Source: Actinomycetes bacterium (GTDB taxonomy: Bacteria; Actinomycetota; Actinomycetes; Propionibacteriales; Nocardioidaceae). From it: a DNA stretch of 53,873 nt. Shown one piece after another: positions 19,249-27,947 of the stretch. The stretch is taken from assembly GCA_030432975.1 (NCBI GenBank), contig JAUILS010000002.1:1-53873 (forward strand), given 5' to 3'. The first letter of the stretch is position 1, and each line of letters starts with the position of its first letter. A program made the translations under genes and the position numbers. The notes below the pieces were generated by a model. The model saw only the letters and a program-made list of their open reading frames with translations. It was not told the DNA's origin and searched no databases.

Positions 19249-20244
19249 TCAGGCGAGCAGCTCCAGCACGGCCTTCTCGGCGGCCTCCTGCCTGCGAGCC
19301 GGGCTGCGGAAGGCTCGCTGCGGCATCTCCATGACCGTCCCGGACTCGTAGAGGTCGAGCACCCGCGGGTCGATGTAGGAGCTCTTCGCCACCGTCGGGG
19401 TGTTGCCGAGGTACGACGCCACCTCGGCCACCGCCGACCGGACCGCCCGCTTCCGCGAGGCCGCCGAGCCGCCCGCCTCCGGGGTCTCCGCGAGGGCGAG
19501 GGCGGCCAGCACCGTGGCGTGCCAGGTGCGGAAGTCCTTGGCGGTGAAGTCGCCCTCGAAGAGCTCGTCGAGGTAGTCGTTGACGTCGGCCCCGGTGAGC
19601 GGCCGCCACCGGCGCCCGTCCTTCCAGGCCAGCAACCGCGAGTCCCCGCCGCGTCGCCGGCGCAGCGGCTGCAGCGCGGCCGCCACCTCGGGGTCCTCGA
19701 TCAGCACCTCGTGCTCGACGCCGGACTTGCCGGTGAAGCAGAAGCGCAGGCCGCGCGGCGTCTGTCGCACGTGGTCGCGCTGGAGCGTGGTGAGACCGAA
19801 GGAGCCGTGCGCGTCGGCGTACACGTCGGAGCCGATGCGGAAGTAGCCCTGGTCCAGCAGGCGCACCGCGATCGCCAGGGCATGGTCGCGGGTCGGCTCC
19901 CCGAGCTGGAGGTCGCGCCGCACCCGGCGGCGTACGCGCGGCAGCTCGGCGGCCGCCTCGCGCACCCGGTCGAACTTCTTGCGGTCGCGGAGCACCCGCC
20001 AGTAGGGGTGGTAGAGGTACTGCCGACGCTCCGCCTCGTCGGTGCCGACGGCCTGGAGGTGCCCGTTGTCGAAGCGGCAGATCCACACGCCCGACCACGC
20101 CGGGGGGATGGCGAGCGAGACGATCCGCTCGACCGCGACGCCCTCCAGCCGCGCGCCCCGCTCGTCGAGGTAGACGAAGCCGCGTCCCGCCCGCCGGCGG
20201 GTCCAGCCCGGGTCGTGCGGCGAGACCGTGCGCAGTCTGGGCAT
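19249..20244 (-). CDS. DNA topoisomerase IB (poxvirus/bacterial type)
   Basis: 331 residues from the ATG at 20244, chosen because AGGAGG lies eight bases upstream; the GTG two codons earlier would be too close to it. The N-terminal domain has IPPAWSGVWICRFDNGHLQA and YHPYWRVLRDRKKF, and the catalytic domain has FRIGSDVYADAHGSFGLTTL, FTGKSGVEHEV, KDFRTWHATV and the Tyr motif KSSYIDPRVLDLY with the nucleophile near residue 290. The Arg/Lys/His/Tyr set of type IB enzymes is present. It relaxes supercoils through a 3'-phosphotyrosine intermediate. Bacterial IB enzymes are patchily distributed and non-essential. Confidence 0.93.
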   Translation of the reverse strand: MPRLRTVSPHDPGWTRRRAGRGFVYLDERGARLEGVAVERIVSLAIPPAWSGVWICRFDNGHLQAVGTDEAERRQYLYHPYWRVLRDRKKFDRVREAAAELPRVRRRVRRDLQLGEPTRDHALAIAVRLLDQGYFRIGSDVYADAHGSFGLTTLQRDHVRQTPRGLRFCFTGKSGVEHEVLIEDPEVAAALQPLRRRRGGDSRLLAWKDGRRWRPLTGADVNDYLDELFEGDFTAKDFRTWHATVLAALALAETPEAGGSAASRKRAVRSAVAEVASYLGNTPTVAKSSYIDPRVLDLYESGTVMEMPQRAFRSPARRQEAAEKAVLELLA

Positions 20245-20315
20245 CGACACTCCCTCCTCCTCCGACCCGGGCGGTACCCGCTCGGGCGTCGAGCCACGCG
20301 CGTGGCGGCGCCGGA

Positions 20316-20321
20316 TACCAT
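20316..20321 (+). promoter_or_regulatory. -10 element for leaderless rhomboid-like gene
   Basis: TACCAT, six bases, then GTG at 20328. No Shine-Dalgarno is visible upstream of this GTG, so leaderless initiation is the simpler reading. Confidence 0.5.
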
Positions 20322-20327
20322 GCCCGC

Positions 20328-21239
20328 GTGGCGAGAGGATTCCGGTTCCCCGGCTCCGCGGGTGGGCAGCACGACTCGTGGTTCCGCATCGGCACGCTCG
20401 AGGTGACCACCAGCTGGCTGGTCGTGATCGCCTCGTCGTTCTTCCTCGTCGTCGGCGCGTTCGCGCCGGCGGTGACGGTTGCGCTCGGGCTCTTCCCCGA
20501 CGCCGTCCGCAGCGGGCAGATCTGGCGGATCGTGACCTGGCCGCTGGCCAACGACATCCGCGGCGGCATCTGGCCGGTCGTCACGATCTTCTTCTTCTGG
20601 TACTTCGGCGGGATGCTCGAGGAGAACCTCGGGCGCGTGCGGATGGCGCGGCTGCTCCTCTGGCTGACGGTGCTCGTCGGCATGCTCGCCGTCATCCTCA
20701 GCCTGCCGTTCGGCGCGTTCGAGCCGATCCTGCTCGGGCTCGACACCCTCCAGCTGCTGGTCCTGCTGATCTGGATCGCGGAGCGCCCGCAGGCCCGCTT
20801 CCTGTTCAACATCCCTGCCTGGGTGTTCGGCGCGGTGATCGTGGCGATCCAGCTGCTCCAGCTGACGGCGTTCCGCTCCTGGCTGGTGCTGCTGCACTTC
20901 GTGCTCAGCCTGGTGATCGGCGCGCTGGTGGCGCGACAGTTCGGCATGCTCGAGGAGTACGCCGCCATCCCCCGGCTCGGCTCGGGCGGCAGCCGCCAGC
21001 CCCGGCCCCGCAAGCCGCGCCGGTCGCGCGGCTTCGGCGGCGGCTCGCGGGGCGGCTCGCGCGGCAGCGGAGGCGTGGTCGCCGGGCCGTGGGCAGGGTC
21101 GTCGGCCCCCCGGGTCGACTCCGACCGCGCCAAGCTCGACGCCCTGCTCGACAAGATCAGCGAGTCCGGGATGGACTCGCTGACCTCCGGTGAGCGCAAG
21201 CAGCTCGACGTGCTGCGCCGCCGGATCCGCGGCGAGTAG
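20328..21239 (+). CDS. Rhomboid-fold membrane protein with C-terminal DUF6576-like tail
   Basis: 303 residues. About six TM segments span residues 25-205. The stretch QIWRIVTWPLAN followed by FFFWYFGGMLEENLGRVRMA is the rhomboid L1/TM2 pattern. The catalytic GxSG expected in TM4 is absent (that region reads LLGLDTLQLLVLLIW), and no clear TM6 catalytic His motif is seen, so this is probably a non-proteolytic rhomboid-like protein. A Gly/Arg/Ser-rich linker (about 215-255) leads to SDRAKLDALLDKISESGMDS LTSGERKQLD, the short helical domain often annotated DUF6576. The GTG start is supported by TACCAT at leaderless spacing. It may recruit or retain membrane clients; that is inference. Divergent from topoisomerase IB. 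Confidence 0.8.
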   Translation: MARGFRFPGSAGGQHDSWFRIGTLEVTTSWLVVIASSFFLVVGAFAPAVTVALGLFPDAVRSGQIWRIVTWPLANDIRGGIWPVVTIFFFWYFGGMLEENLGRVRMARLLLWLTVLVGMLAVILSLPFGAFEPILLGLDTLQLLVLLIWIAERPQARFLFNIPAWVFGAVIVAIQLLQLTAFRSWLVLLHFVLSLVIGALVARQFGMLEEYAAIPRLGSGGSRQPRPRKPRRSRGFGGGSRGGSRGSGGVVAGPWAGSSAPRVDSDRAKLDALLDKISESGMDSLTSGERKQLDVLRRRIRGE

Positions 21240-21373
21240 GCCGCTCCCCCGCCGCCGCCCCCGGCGCGGCGGGCCCGTCGATTCGGCCACGAACGAGAGG
21301 CCCGTGGGGCAGGATTGGCCTGTCAGCGACGATCCGGCCGCGCCCAGGGCGGCCACCGGGGAAAGGCGAGCGG

Positions 21374-22783
21374 ATGCCGGTCCTGCGCCTTCTGGTGCTC
21401 GCCGTCCTGACCGCCGCGCCCTTGCTGCTCGCCGTGCCACCGGCGTCGGCCGAGGGCACCCGCGCCGACGTCAACGACTATCTCGACGAGGTCGCCGACC
21501 GAGCCACCAAGCCCGGGGTCTACGTCGACCCGGCCGTCCTCGAGGACGACCTGCTGACCGGCGACCAGGTCACCGCACTGACCCGCCAGGCCCAGCGCGC
21601 CCCGGGACCGCTGCGGATCCTGGTGCTCCCCGTCGACCGGCTGACCGTCGACGACGGCGGCAGGACGGCAGCGGATCTGGCCTACGGGCCGCGCCAGCTG
21701 GTGCGCGAGATCTACGACCGCGTCGACCGCAAGGGCACCTACGCCGTGCTGGTGGCCGCGCCCAGCGAGGAGGAGGGGCAGTCGCTCTACGCCGCGCAGT
21801 GGCCGCGCGGCGGGCCGGCGTACGACATCCGGGACGCGGCCGACCAGGCGCTGAGCTGCTGCGCCCCCGACTACGCCCCGATGCTGCGGCGCTTCGTGCG
21901 AGAGGCCGACGACCGGCTGCCGCGCGGCGCCGCGGCGAAGGGCGGCACCTCGGGCGGCGGCGGGTTCGCCGCCGAAGGCGAGGGCGGCGAGCCGGCCTCG
22001 TCCGGCGCCGACGGTCCGGGCGGCTGGGCGTTCGCGGGGATCCTGGGGCTGGCGCTGGCGATGCTCGGCCTGGGCGCGTGGTCCCACATCCGCCGATCCG
22101 GCCGCAGCACCCAGCGCCTCGACGACGACAGCGCCTCGACGCTGCGCACGGCCCTGTCGGAGGAGCTCGACCAGCTCCGACACCGGCTGGACGGCCTGGG
22201 CTCCGTCTCCAGCGGCGACGCCGAGGCGGCCGAGACGCACGCGGCGTCCATGCGGCGGCTGCTCGACCAGGCGTCGGGTCGGCTGCGCGACCTGCGCACC
22301 TCCACCGACGCCCAGTCGGTGGCGCGGACCCTGGCCGACGCGCGCTACGAGTACGCCGCGGCGTCCGCGCTCCGCGACGGCCGGCCTCGGCCGACCCGCA
22401 CCCCGCCGTGCTTCGTCGACCCCCGGCACGGGCTGAGCGTCGCCACCACGACCTACGGCCCGGCCGAGCTGAGCTCGCCGGTGCCGGTGTGCGCGGCCTG
22501 CCGCGCCGAGCTGGAGGCCGGCCAGGAGCCGCGGCCCCGGCTGCTGAACCTGCACGGCTCGTGGGTCGAGCACTGGCGGGCCGGGGCGCCGGCGTGGGTC
22601 TACCTGCACGGCTACTGGGCGGGTCAGCCGTTCATGCACGAGCACTTCTCGATGCCCCCGTCGGGCTGGGCGTCCCCCGCGGCTCCGGCACCGGCCGCGT
22701 CGTCGGAGCCTGCGTCGGAGTCGTCGACGGCGCCGTCGTCCGCGCCGTCGTCCGCGCCGTCGTCGGAGTCTCCCGCCTCCTGA
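21374..22783 (+). CDS. Secreted, membrane-anchored hypothetical protein
   Basis: 469 residues. A signal peptide (RLLVLAVLTAAPLLLAVPPASA) is followed by an extracytoplasmic domain (about 27-185) reading VNDYLDEVADRATKPGVYVD and LRILVLPVDRLTVDD, a Gly-rich linker, and one TM segment (about 215-235, WAFAGILGLALAMLGLGAW). The cytoplasmic part has a coiled-coil-like stretch (about 255-315) and a domain with CFVDPRHGLS and VCAAC cysteine motifs (about 345-375), then a Ser/Pro/Ala-rich tail of 40 residues. The layout resembles actinobacterial hypothetical proteins loosely related to TPM-domain proteins. I recognise no function. GAAAGG lies upstream of the ATG. The gene precedes the subtilase by 161 bases. 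Confidence 0.7.
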   Translation: MPVLRLLVLAVLTAAPLLLAVPPASAEGTRADVNDYLDEVADRATKPGVYVDPAVLEDDLLTGDQVTALTRQAQRAPGPLRILVLPVDRLTVDDGGRTAADLAYGPRQLVREIYDRVDRKGTYAVLVAAPSEEEGQSLYAAQWPRGGPAYDIRDAADQALSCCAPDYAPMLRRFVREADDRLPRGAAAKGGTSGGGGFAAEGEGGEPASSGADGPGGWAFAGILGLALAMLGLGAWSHIRRSGRSTQRLDDDSASTLRTALSEELDQLRHRLDGLGSVSSGDAEAAETHAASMRRLLDQASGRLRDLRTSTDAQSVARTLADARYEYAAASALRDGRPRPTRTPPCFVDPRHGLSVATTTYGPAELSSPVPVCAACRAELEAGQEPRPRLLNLHGSWVEHWRAGAPAWVYLHGYWAGQPFMHEHFSMPPSGWASPAAPAPAASSEPASESSTAPSSAPSSAPSSESPAS

Positions 22784-22944
22784 CCGCCGGGCGCGGCGAT
22801 CCTCCCGTCGCACCATGCCACCGCCGGACGTTCTCCGGTGGGGTGGGGGTTCCGCCCTCGGCGCACCCCCGCTATGGTCCGGCGAGTGGGCCGCTCGGGC
22901 CCACCTCACCTCGTGAGACGGATCATCAACCGAGGAGCAGTCGC

Positions 22945-25900
22945 ATGCTGCGAAGGACGGTGGCAGCGCTCAGCGCCCTGCCGCTGGTGCTCGGGGTGGG
23001 AGCGTTCACCAGCGCTCACGCCGCCGACGACCAGGAAGCCACGAACGCCCCCGAGTACACCGACGGCATCTACGTCGTCCAGATGCTCGAGCCCCCCGTC
23101 GCCGGCTACACCGGCGGCAAGGCGGGTCTGAAGGCCACCAGGCCCGCGCCGGGCCGGAGCCTGGACCCGCAGGCTCCCCGGGTGCGTGACTACGTCAGCC
23201 ACCTGAAGGCCCAGCAGCGCGACGCGCTCGGCTCGGTCGGCAGCCCGCGCACGCTCTACCGCTACCAGTACGCCTTCAACGGCTTCTCGGCGAAGCTCAC
23301 CGCGGAGCAGGCGGCCGCGCTCGCGAAGCAGAAGGGCGTGCTCGCGGTCACCAAGCAGCGGATCTACACGACCGACACCTCGACGACCCCCGACTTCCTG
23401 GGCCTCACCAAGCCCGGCGGGCTGTGGAACAAGCTCGGCGGCCCGAAGAAGGCCGGCGAGGACGTCGTCATCGGCATCATCGACTCCGGCATCACCCCCG
23501 AGTCGCTCTCCTTCTCCGACCGCGTCAAGCGTCGCGGCGTCCCGTCCGAGTCCGGGCGCCTGGCCTACCAGCCGCTGGCCGGCTGGGCCGGCACCTGCGT
23601 GACCGGTGAGGAGTGGGACACCTCCGACTGCAACAACAAGCTCGTCGGTGCCCGCTACTACAACGCCGGATACGGCGGCGACGCCGGCATCGACGCCGAG
23701 CGTCCCTGGGAGTACAACTCCGCCCGCGACTACCAGGGCCACGGCACCCACACCGCCAGCACCGCGGGCGGCAACTACCGGACGCCGACGACCGGTGAGG
23801 CCCAGGGCCTGGGCGACAGCGTGAGCGGCATGGCGCCGCGGGCGCGGATCGCCGCCTACAAGGCGCTCTGGTCGACCGAGGCGGCCGACACCGCCGGCGG
23901 CACCACCTCCGACCTCGTCGCCGCCATCGACGACGCGGTCGCCGACGGTGTCGACGTGATCAACTACTCGATCAGCGGCACGCGGACCTCCTTCCTCGAC
24001 CCGGTCGAGGTGTCCTTCCTGTTCGCCGCCGACGCGGGCGTCTTCGTCTCCGCCTCGGCCGGCAACAGCGGCCCCACCGCCGCGACGGTGGCCCACCCCT
24101 CGCCGTGGATCACGACCGTGGCCGCGGGCACCCACCCGCGCAACGGCTCCGGCTCGGTCACCCTCGGTGACGGGTCGACGTACACCGGCGCCTCGCTGGC
24201 GGCCGAGGAGGTCTCCGCCGAGCTGGTCAACTCCAAGGACGTCCCGGCGGCGGGCGCCGCCCCCGACGAGGCGCGGCTGTGCTACTCCGACGCCGACGGG
24301 GGCAACGCTCTCGACCCGGCCCAGGTGGCCGGCAAGATCGTGGTCTGCGAGCGCGGCGCTATCTCGCGGATCAACAAGAGCCTGGCGGTCAAGGAGGCCG
24401 GCGGCGTCGGGATGATCATGATCAACCCGACGACGAGCTCGGTCAACGCGGACCTGCACTTCGTGCCGTCGATCCACCTGCAGAGCGACGCGCTCGCCCC
24501 GGTCGAGGCGTACGCCGCCACGCCGGGCGCCACGGCGACGATCGCCGAGGGCGTGCTGACCTTCGACGACCCGGCGCCGTACACCGCGGCGTTCTCGTCG
24601 CGCGGTCCGCTCATCGCGGGCGACGGCGACCTGCTCAAGCCCGACCTGATCGCGCCCGGGCAGGACATCCTGGCCGCGGTGTCGCCGATCGGCAACCACG
24701 GTCGCGAGTTCGACGTCTACAGCGGCACCTCGATGTCGGCGCCGCACGTCGCCGGTCTGGCCGCGCTGCTGCGGGACAGCCACCCCGACTGGTCGCCGAT
24801 GGCGATCAAGTCGGCGCTGATGACGTCGGGCTACGACGTCCTCGACGGGCCGCGGACCGACCCGTCGGTGATGTTCAGCGCCGGCGCGGGTCACGTGTTC
24901 CCCAACAAGGCCAACCGCACCAAGCTGGTCTACGACAGCGACTTCTACGACTGGCTGGCGTTCCTGTGCGGCACCAACCCGGAGGGCGTCAACCCGGCGA
25001 CCTGCGCCTCCCTCGAGGGCAGCGGCTACTCGCTCGACCCGAGCGACCTCAACACGCCGTCGATCTCGATCGGCGCGCTGGCCGGAAGCCAGACGGTGAC
25101 CCGTCGGGTGACCAACGTCGGCCCGCGCGCGACGCTCTACCGCGCGAGGGTCGAGCAGATGGACGGCGTCAAGGTGCAGGTGTCGCCGCGGAAGATGTGG
25201 CTGCGCAAGGGCGAGACCAAGGAGTTCACGGTCACCTTCACCCGGACCGACGCCGCGCTCAACGCCTACACCGGCGGCTACCTCACCTGGTGGGGCAAGC
25301 GGGTCGCCAAGGTGCGGATCCCGATGGTCGCGAACCCGGTCGCCCTGGCCGCGCCGAGCGAGGTCTTCAGCAACGGTGACCCGACGACGTTCCAGGTGGG
25401 CTTCGGCTACGACGGCCCGTTCACGGCGACGCCGGCCGGGCTGGTCCCCGCCACGGCGCAGGACGGGACGGTCGCGGACGACCCGAACGACTCGTTCGTG
25501 AAGGACGGGCCCGGCACCGACCTCAAGATCGTCGAGATCCCGGCCGGGACGACGTACGCGCGGATGTCGCTGTTCGACGAGTTCACCGACGGGGACGACG
25601 ACCTGGACCTCTACGTCTACAACCCCGCCGGCAACCTCATCGCGATCAGCGGCAGCGGCACCTCCAACGAGGAGGTCAACCTCGTCAACCCGCCGCCGGG
25701 CACGTACTCCGTCTATGTGCACGGCTTCGCGACCGAGGGTCCGGACGCCAACTACACGCTGTTCTCGTGGGCGCTCGGCAGCGCCGACGAGGGCAACATG
25801 TCGGTGACCGCGCCTGCGGCGGCGACCACGGGCGGCACGGGCGAGGTCTCGCTGACCTTCAGCGGCCTCGCGCCGGCGACGAAGTACCTCGGGTCGGTGT

Positions 25901-25959
25901 CCTTCAGCGGCTCCGACGCGATGCCGGCGCCGACGATCGTCCGGGTCGACACCCCGTAG
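22945..25959 (+). CDS. Secreted S8 subtilase with PA insert and C-terminal PPC-like domain
   Basis: 1004 residues. A signal peptide ends near ...TSAHA (about 28). An I9 inhibitor prodomain (about 38-145, YRYQYAFNGFSAKLT) precedes the catalytic domain, with Asp in IGIIDSGI near 180, His in GHGTHTAS near 266 and Ser in SGTSMSAPHVAG near 594. A PA-like insert (about 430-530, KIVVCERGAISRINKS) splits it, as in plant cucumisin-type subtilases. Then come an Fn3-like TVTRRVTNVG domain and a PPC-like domain (DDDLDLYVYNPAGNL) near 880-950. It is an exported protease for nutrient peptides. GAGGAG seven bases before the ATG fixes the start; the ORF-track extension is false. A strong hairpin follows. Confidence 0.95.
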   Translation: MLRRTVAALSALPLVLGVGAFTSAHAADDQEATNAPEYTDGIYVVQMLEPPVAGYTGGKAGLKATRPAPGRSLDPQAPRVRDYVSHLKAQQRDALGSVGSPRTLYRYQYAFNGFSAKLTAEQAAALAKQKGVLAVTKQRIYTTDTSTTPDFLGLTKPGGLWNKLGGPKKAGEDVVIGIIDSGITPESLSFSDRVKRRGVPSESGRLAYQPLAGWAGTCVTGEEWDTSDCNNKLVGARYYNAGYGGDAGIDAERPWEYNSARDYQGHGTHTASTAGGNYRTPTTGEAQGLGDSVSGMAPRARIAAYKALWSTEAADTAGGTTSDLVAAIDDAVADGVDVINYSISGTRTSFLDPVEVSFLFAADAGVFVSASAGNSGPTAATVAHPSPWITTVAAGTHPRNGSGSVTLGDGSTYTGASLAAEEVSAELVNSKDVPAAGAAPDEARLCYSDADGGNALDPAQVAGKIVVCERGAISRINKSLAVKEAGGVGMIMINPTTSSVNADLHFVPSIHLQSDALAPVEAYAATPGATATIAEGVLTFDDPAPYTAAFSSRGPLIAGDGDLLKPDLIAPGQDILAAVSPIGNHGREFDVYSGTSMSAPHVAGLAALLRDSHPDWSPMAIKSALMTSGYDVLDGPRTDPSVMFSAGAGHVFPNKANRTKLVYDSDFYDWLAFLCGTNPEGVNPATCASLEGSGYSLDPSDLNTPSISIGALAGSQTVTRRVTNVGPRATLYRARVEQMDGVKVQVSPRKMWLRKGETKEFTVTFTRTDAALNAYTGGYLTWWGKRVAKVRIPMVANPVALAAPSEVFSNGDPTTFQVGFGYDGPFTATPAGLVPATAQDGTVADDPNDSFVKDGPGTDLKIVEIPAGTTYARMSLFDEFTDGDDDLDLYVYNPAGNLIAISGSGTSNEEVNLVNPPPGTYSVYVHGFATEGPDANYTLFSWALGSADEGNMSVTAPAAATTGGTGEVSLTFSGLAPATKYLGSVSFSGSDAMPAPTIVRVDTP

Positions 25960-25985
25960 GCCACGCGCCTCGGTGAACCACCACG

Positions 25986-26023
25986 GTCAGGGAGGCCCCG
26001 GCAGCGCCGGGGACCTCCCTGAC
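25986..26023. terminator. Strong hairpin terminator after subtilase
   Basis: A stem of 17 pairs with one bulge (GTCAGGGAGGCCCCGGC against GCCGGGGACCTCCCTGAC) and a three-base loop begins 26 bases after the subtilase stop. It lies inside the ORF-track version of the next gene, which argues for a later start of that gene. Confidence 0.85.
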
Positions 26024-26395
26024 GTGCGTCCGGGGGCGGCGGGCGGCCCGGCGGAGGGCGGCTCTGCTGCGCCGGAGGGCGGCGACGCGGACGCCGCCCG
26101 GGACGCGCTGCGGCGGCTGCGGGACGAGGTCGTGGGGGCCGGTTCGTCCGCGACCGCAGGGCCGGTGACGGTCGCCGGTGTCGTGCGGTGGCTCGACCTC
26201 GAGGGCGGGGTGTGGGTGCTGGACCCCCGGGAGGGCGCCGACTCCGGCGGGAGGCTGCAACTGCTCGGCCTGGTCGAGCCCGGCTGGGCGGGGCGGAAGG
26301 TCGTGCTCACCGGCGTGCTCCGGCCTGACGTGATGACGACGGCCCAGGTGGGACCGGTCCTCGAGGTAGCCGCGGGCGAGCTGGCCGACGGCTGA
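26024..26395 (+). CDS. Small hypothetical protein, possible OB-like beta domain
   Basis: 123 residues from the GTG at 26024; the ORF-track start at 25973 would place the subtilase terminator hairpin inside the gene. The N-terminal 25 residues are Gly/Ala/Pro-rich, then a helix (DAARDALRRLRDEVVGAG), then a compact beta-rich part: GPVTVAGVVRWLDLEGGVWVL, LQLLGL and GRKVVLTGVLRPDVMTTAQ VGPVLEV. The alternating pattern and G-V-L turns resemble OB-fold tag proteins, but I cannot name a family. There is no signal peptide. Codon bias is normal. The start is uncertain, because no ribosome site precedes either candidate. Confidence 0.5.
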   Translation: MRPGAAGGPAEGGSAAPEGGDADAARDALRRLRDEVVGAGSSATAGPVTVAGVVRWLDLEGGVWVLDPREGADSGGRLQLLGLVEPGWAGRKVVLTGVLRPDVMTTAQVGPVLEVAAGELADG

Positions 26396-26488
26396 CCGCC
26401 TCGCGAGCGCGGCGCTGCGCAGCGCGGCGCAGGGCAGCTCCGCGCAGGGCACGGGAGGCGGGCTGGTGCGCGCGCCGCCCGGGGTGGG

Positions 26489-26543
26489 GATGTCTACTGG
26501 TGCGTACGACGCGCCTGGTGCGTCGTACGCACCAGTAGACATC
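26489..26543. repeat. Dispersed palindromic repeat, family 2, copy D (24-bp perfect arms)
   Basis: Two perfect 24-base arms, beginning GATGTCTACTGG and ending CCAGTAGACATC, flank a seven-base loop GCCTGGT. The core GTACGACG(C)G(C)CTGGT(G)CGTCGTAC is shared with the copy at 38879-38923. It lies in the 196-base gap between two plus-strand genes. There is no T-run, and it is far from the previous stop, so a simple terminator is less likely than a repeat. Confidence 0.8.
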
Positions 26544-26597
26544 GCCGCGCCCCCTCGCCTCACCAGGGGTCCGGCATGATCGAGGGCGGAGGTGCCG

Positions 26598-27737
26598 ATG
26601 CTGCGAGCCACCCGCCTGGTCCTGACCGCGCTGGTCGCGACGGCGCTCACTGCCTGCACCGACGGGGCCGCACAGCCGGGCGAGCCGGCCGCGCAGTCGT
26701 CCGCGGTCGCCGAGAGCCAGGCCTCCACCTCGCCCTCCGGCGCCTCCTCCGAGGAGCCGATCGACGGCGCCGCCGACGAGTCGACACCGGCCGAGGAGGC
26801 GACGCCCACCGACGACGTCTCGCCCGTCGAGGAGCCCTCCGCCACCCCGAAGCCGTTCCCGGTCTCGCTGCCGGCCTACTTCGACCGCTCCTTCTCCGGC
26901 GGGGGTCTGCGCCTCGGCGCGGTGCGGGAGCGCACCGCCGCCTACACGTCGTACGCCGCGAGCTATCGCAGCGGCGACCTGCGGATCACCGGCGTGCTCA
27001 ACGTGCCGACCGGGCGGGGGCCCTTCCCGGCGGTGGTGCTGGCGCACGGCTACATCGACCCGGCCATCTATGTCACCGGGCAGGGCATGACCCGCGAGCG
27101 CGGGGTGCTGGCGTCGCGGGGATACGTCGCCTTCCATGTCGACTACCGCGGGCATGCAGGCTCCGACAGCGACCCGGCGACGGCGCGTCGGCTGCGGACC
27201 GACTATGCCGTCGACGTGATCAACGCCGTGCAGGCGCTGCGCAAGACCCGTGCCGTGCCGGTGGACGACGACCGGATCGCCCTGATGGGGCGGTCGATGG
27301 GTGGCGGCGTGGTCTACAAGGCGCTGGAGATGTCGCCCGGGCTGGTCGGCGGGGCAGCGGTCTGGGCGCCGGTCAGCTCGCTGGAGGCCGACAACTTCAA
27401 CCGCTGGATCCGCAACGACCCCTCGCGCGACGGCCTGGCCGCCGAGATCGAGCGCCGCTACGGGCTGCCGGGCCAGCCGGGCAGCCGGCGCTTCTGGCGG
27501 GAGATCAGCGCACGGACCTACTTCGACCGGATCACCGAGCCGCTGCTGATCGTGCAGGGCGGCAGCGACGACACCTGCCCGCCGCGCTGGGCGCGGGCGA
27601 CCCATCGCGCGCTGCTGGCGGCCGGCGTCGAGGCCCGGCTGGCGTGGTACGACAACGAGGAGCACGCCTTCGGGCCGCAGTTCTTCGCGGCCATGGACCG
27701 CACCATCGGGTTCTTCGACCGCCAGCTCGCCGGCTGA
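26598..27737 (+). CDS. Lipoprotein alpha/beta hydrolase (prolyl-oligopeptidase/DLH-like)
   Basis: 379 residues from the ATG at 26598, with GGAGG five bases upstream; the GTG at 26592 in the ORF track overlaps that site. The signal peptide ends in a lipobox LTAC (Cys near residue 18), followed by a 75-residue Ser/Thr/Glu/Pro-rich spacer typical of surface lipoproteins. The hydrolase domain has VVLAHGYIDP (oxyanion region), GRSMGGGVVYKAL (nucleophile Ser), IVQGGSDDTCPP (acid Asp) and NEEHAFGP (His), so the triad is complete. The probable activity is a cell-surface esterase or peptidase; the substrate is unknown. It converges on lutC across two repeat units. Confidence 0.85.
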   Translation: MLRATRLVLTALVATALTACTDGAAQPGEPAAQSSAVAESQASTSPSGASSEEPIDGAADESTPAEEATPTDDVSPVEEPSATPKPFPVSLPAYFDRSFSGGGLRLGAVRERTAAYTSYAASYRSGDLRITGVLNVPTGRGPFPAVVLAHGYIDPAIYVTGQGMTRERGVLASRGYVAFHVDYRGHAGSDSDPATARRLRTDYAVDVINAVQALRKTRAVPVDDDRIALMGRSMGGGVVYKALEMSPGLVGGAAVWAPVSSLEADNFNRWIRNDPSRDGLAAEIERRYGLPGQPGSRRFWREISARTYFDRITEPLLIVQGGSDDTCPPRWARATHRALLAAGVEARLAWYDNEEHAFGPQFFAAMDRTIGFFDRQLAG

Positions 27738-27780
27738 CCGTCGCACCTCCCGCCGCAGGGCGTCGTCTCGGCGGCACCCC

Positions 27781-27905
27781 GGGTCGGCGTGGGACGTCAT
27801 ACGAAGCGGTCGCCCCGACGACCCCTCCGTATGACGCAACCCCGGGTCGGCGTGGGACGTCATACGAAGCGGTCGCCCCCACGACCCCTCCGTATGACGC
27901 AACCC
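27781..27905. repeat. Tandem pair of family 1 palindromic repeats (copies B1 and B2), 63-bp period
   Basis: Two units starting GGGTCGGCGTGGGACGTCAT differ by a single base over about 62 positions. Each contains the family 1 palindrome: arms GACGTCATACG and CGTATGACG around a 24-base loop that begins AAGCGGTCGC (palindromes at 27793-27836 and 27856-27899). The pair lies between the convergent hydrolase and lutC genes and may also act as a transcription terminator there. Confidence 0.85.
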
Positions 27906-27947
27906 GCGGCGTCCCCGGGCCCCGGCGCACCGCGCAGCCTCGCGCCC

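Noticed and set aside
19211-21440. Minus-strand ORFs of 662 and 579 aa across rhomboid-like and topoisomerase genes
   Set aside because: Low-complexity composition in the parts antisense to the rhomboid-like gene and no recognisable domain; topoisomerase IB and the rhomboid-like gene explain the coding signal.
26307-27902. 531-aa minus-strand ORF beginning with repeated [20 protein letters not shown]
   Set aside because: The repeated peptide is merely the family 1 palindrome pair read as codons, and the rest is antisense to the lipoprotein hydrolase.
27781-27905. Tandem repeats as a possible CRISPR array
   Set aside because: Only two units, with no variable spacers between identical repeats and no cas genes in the window.
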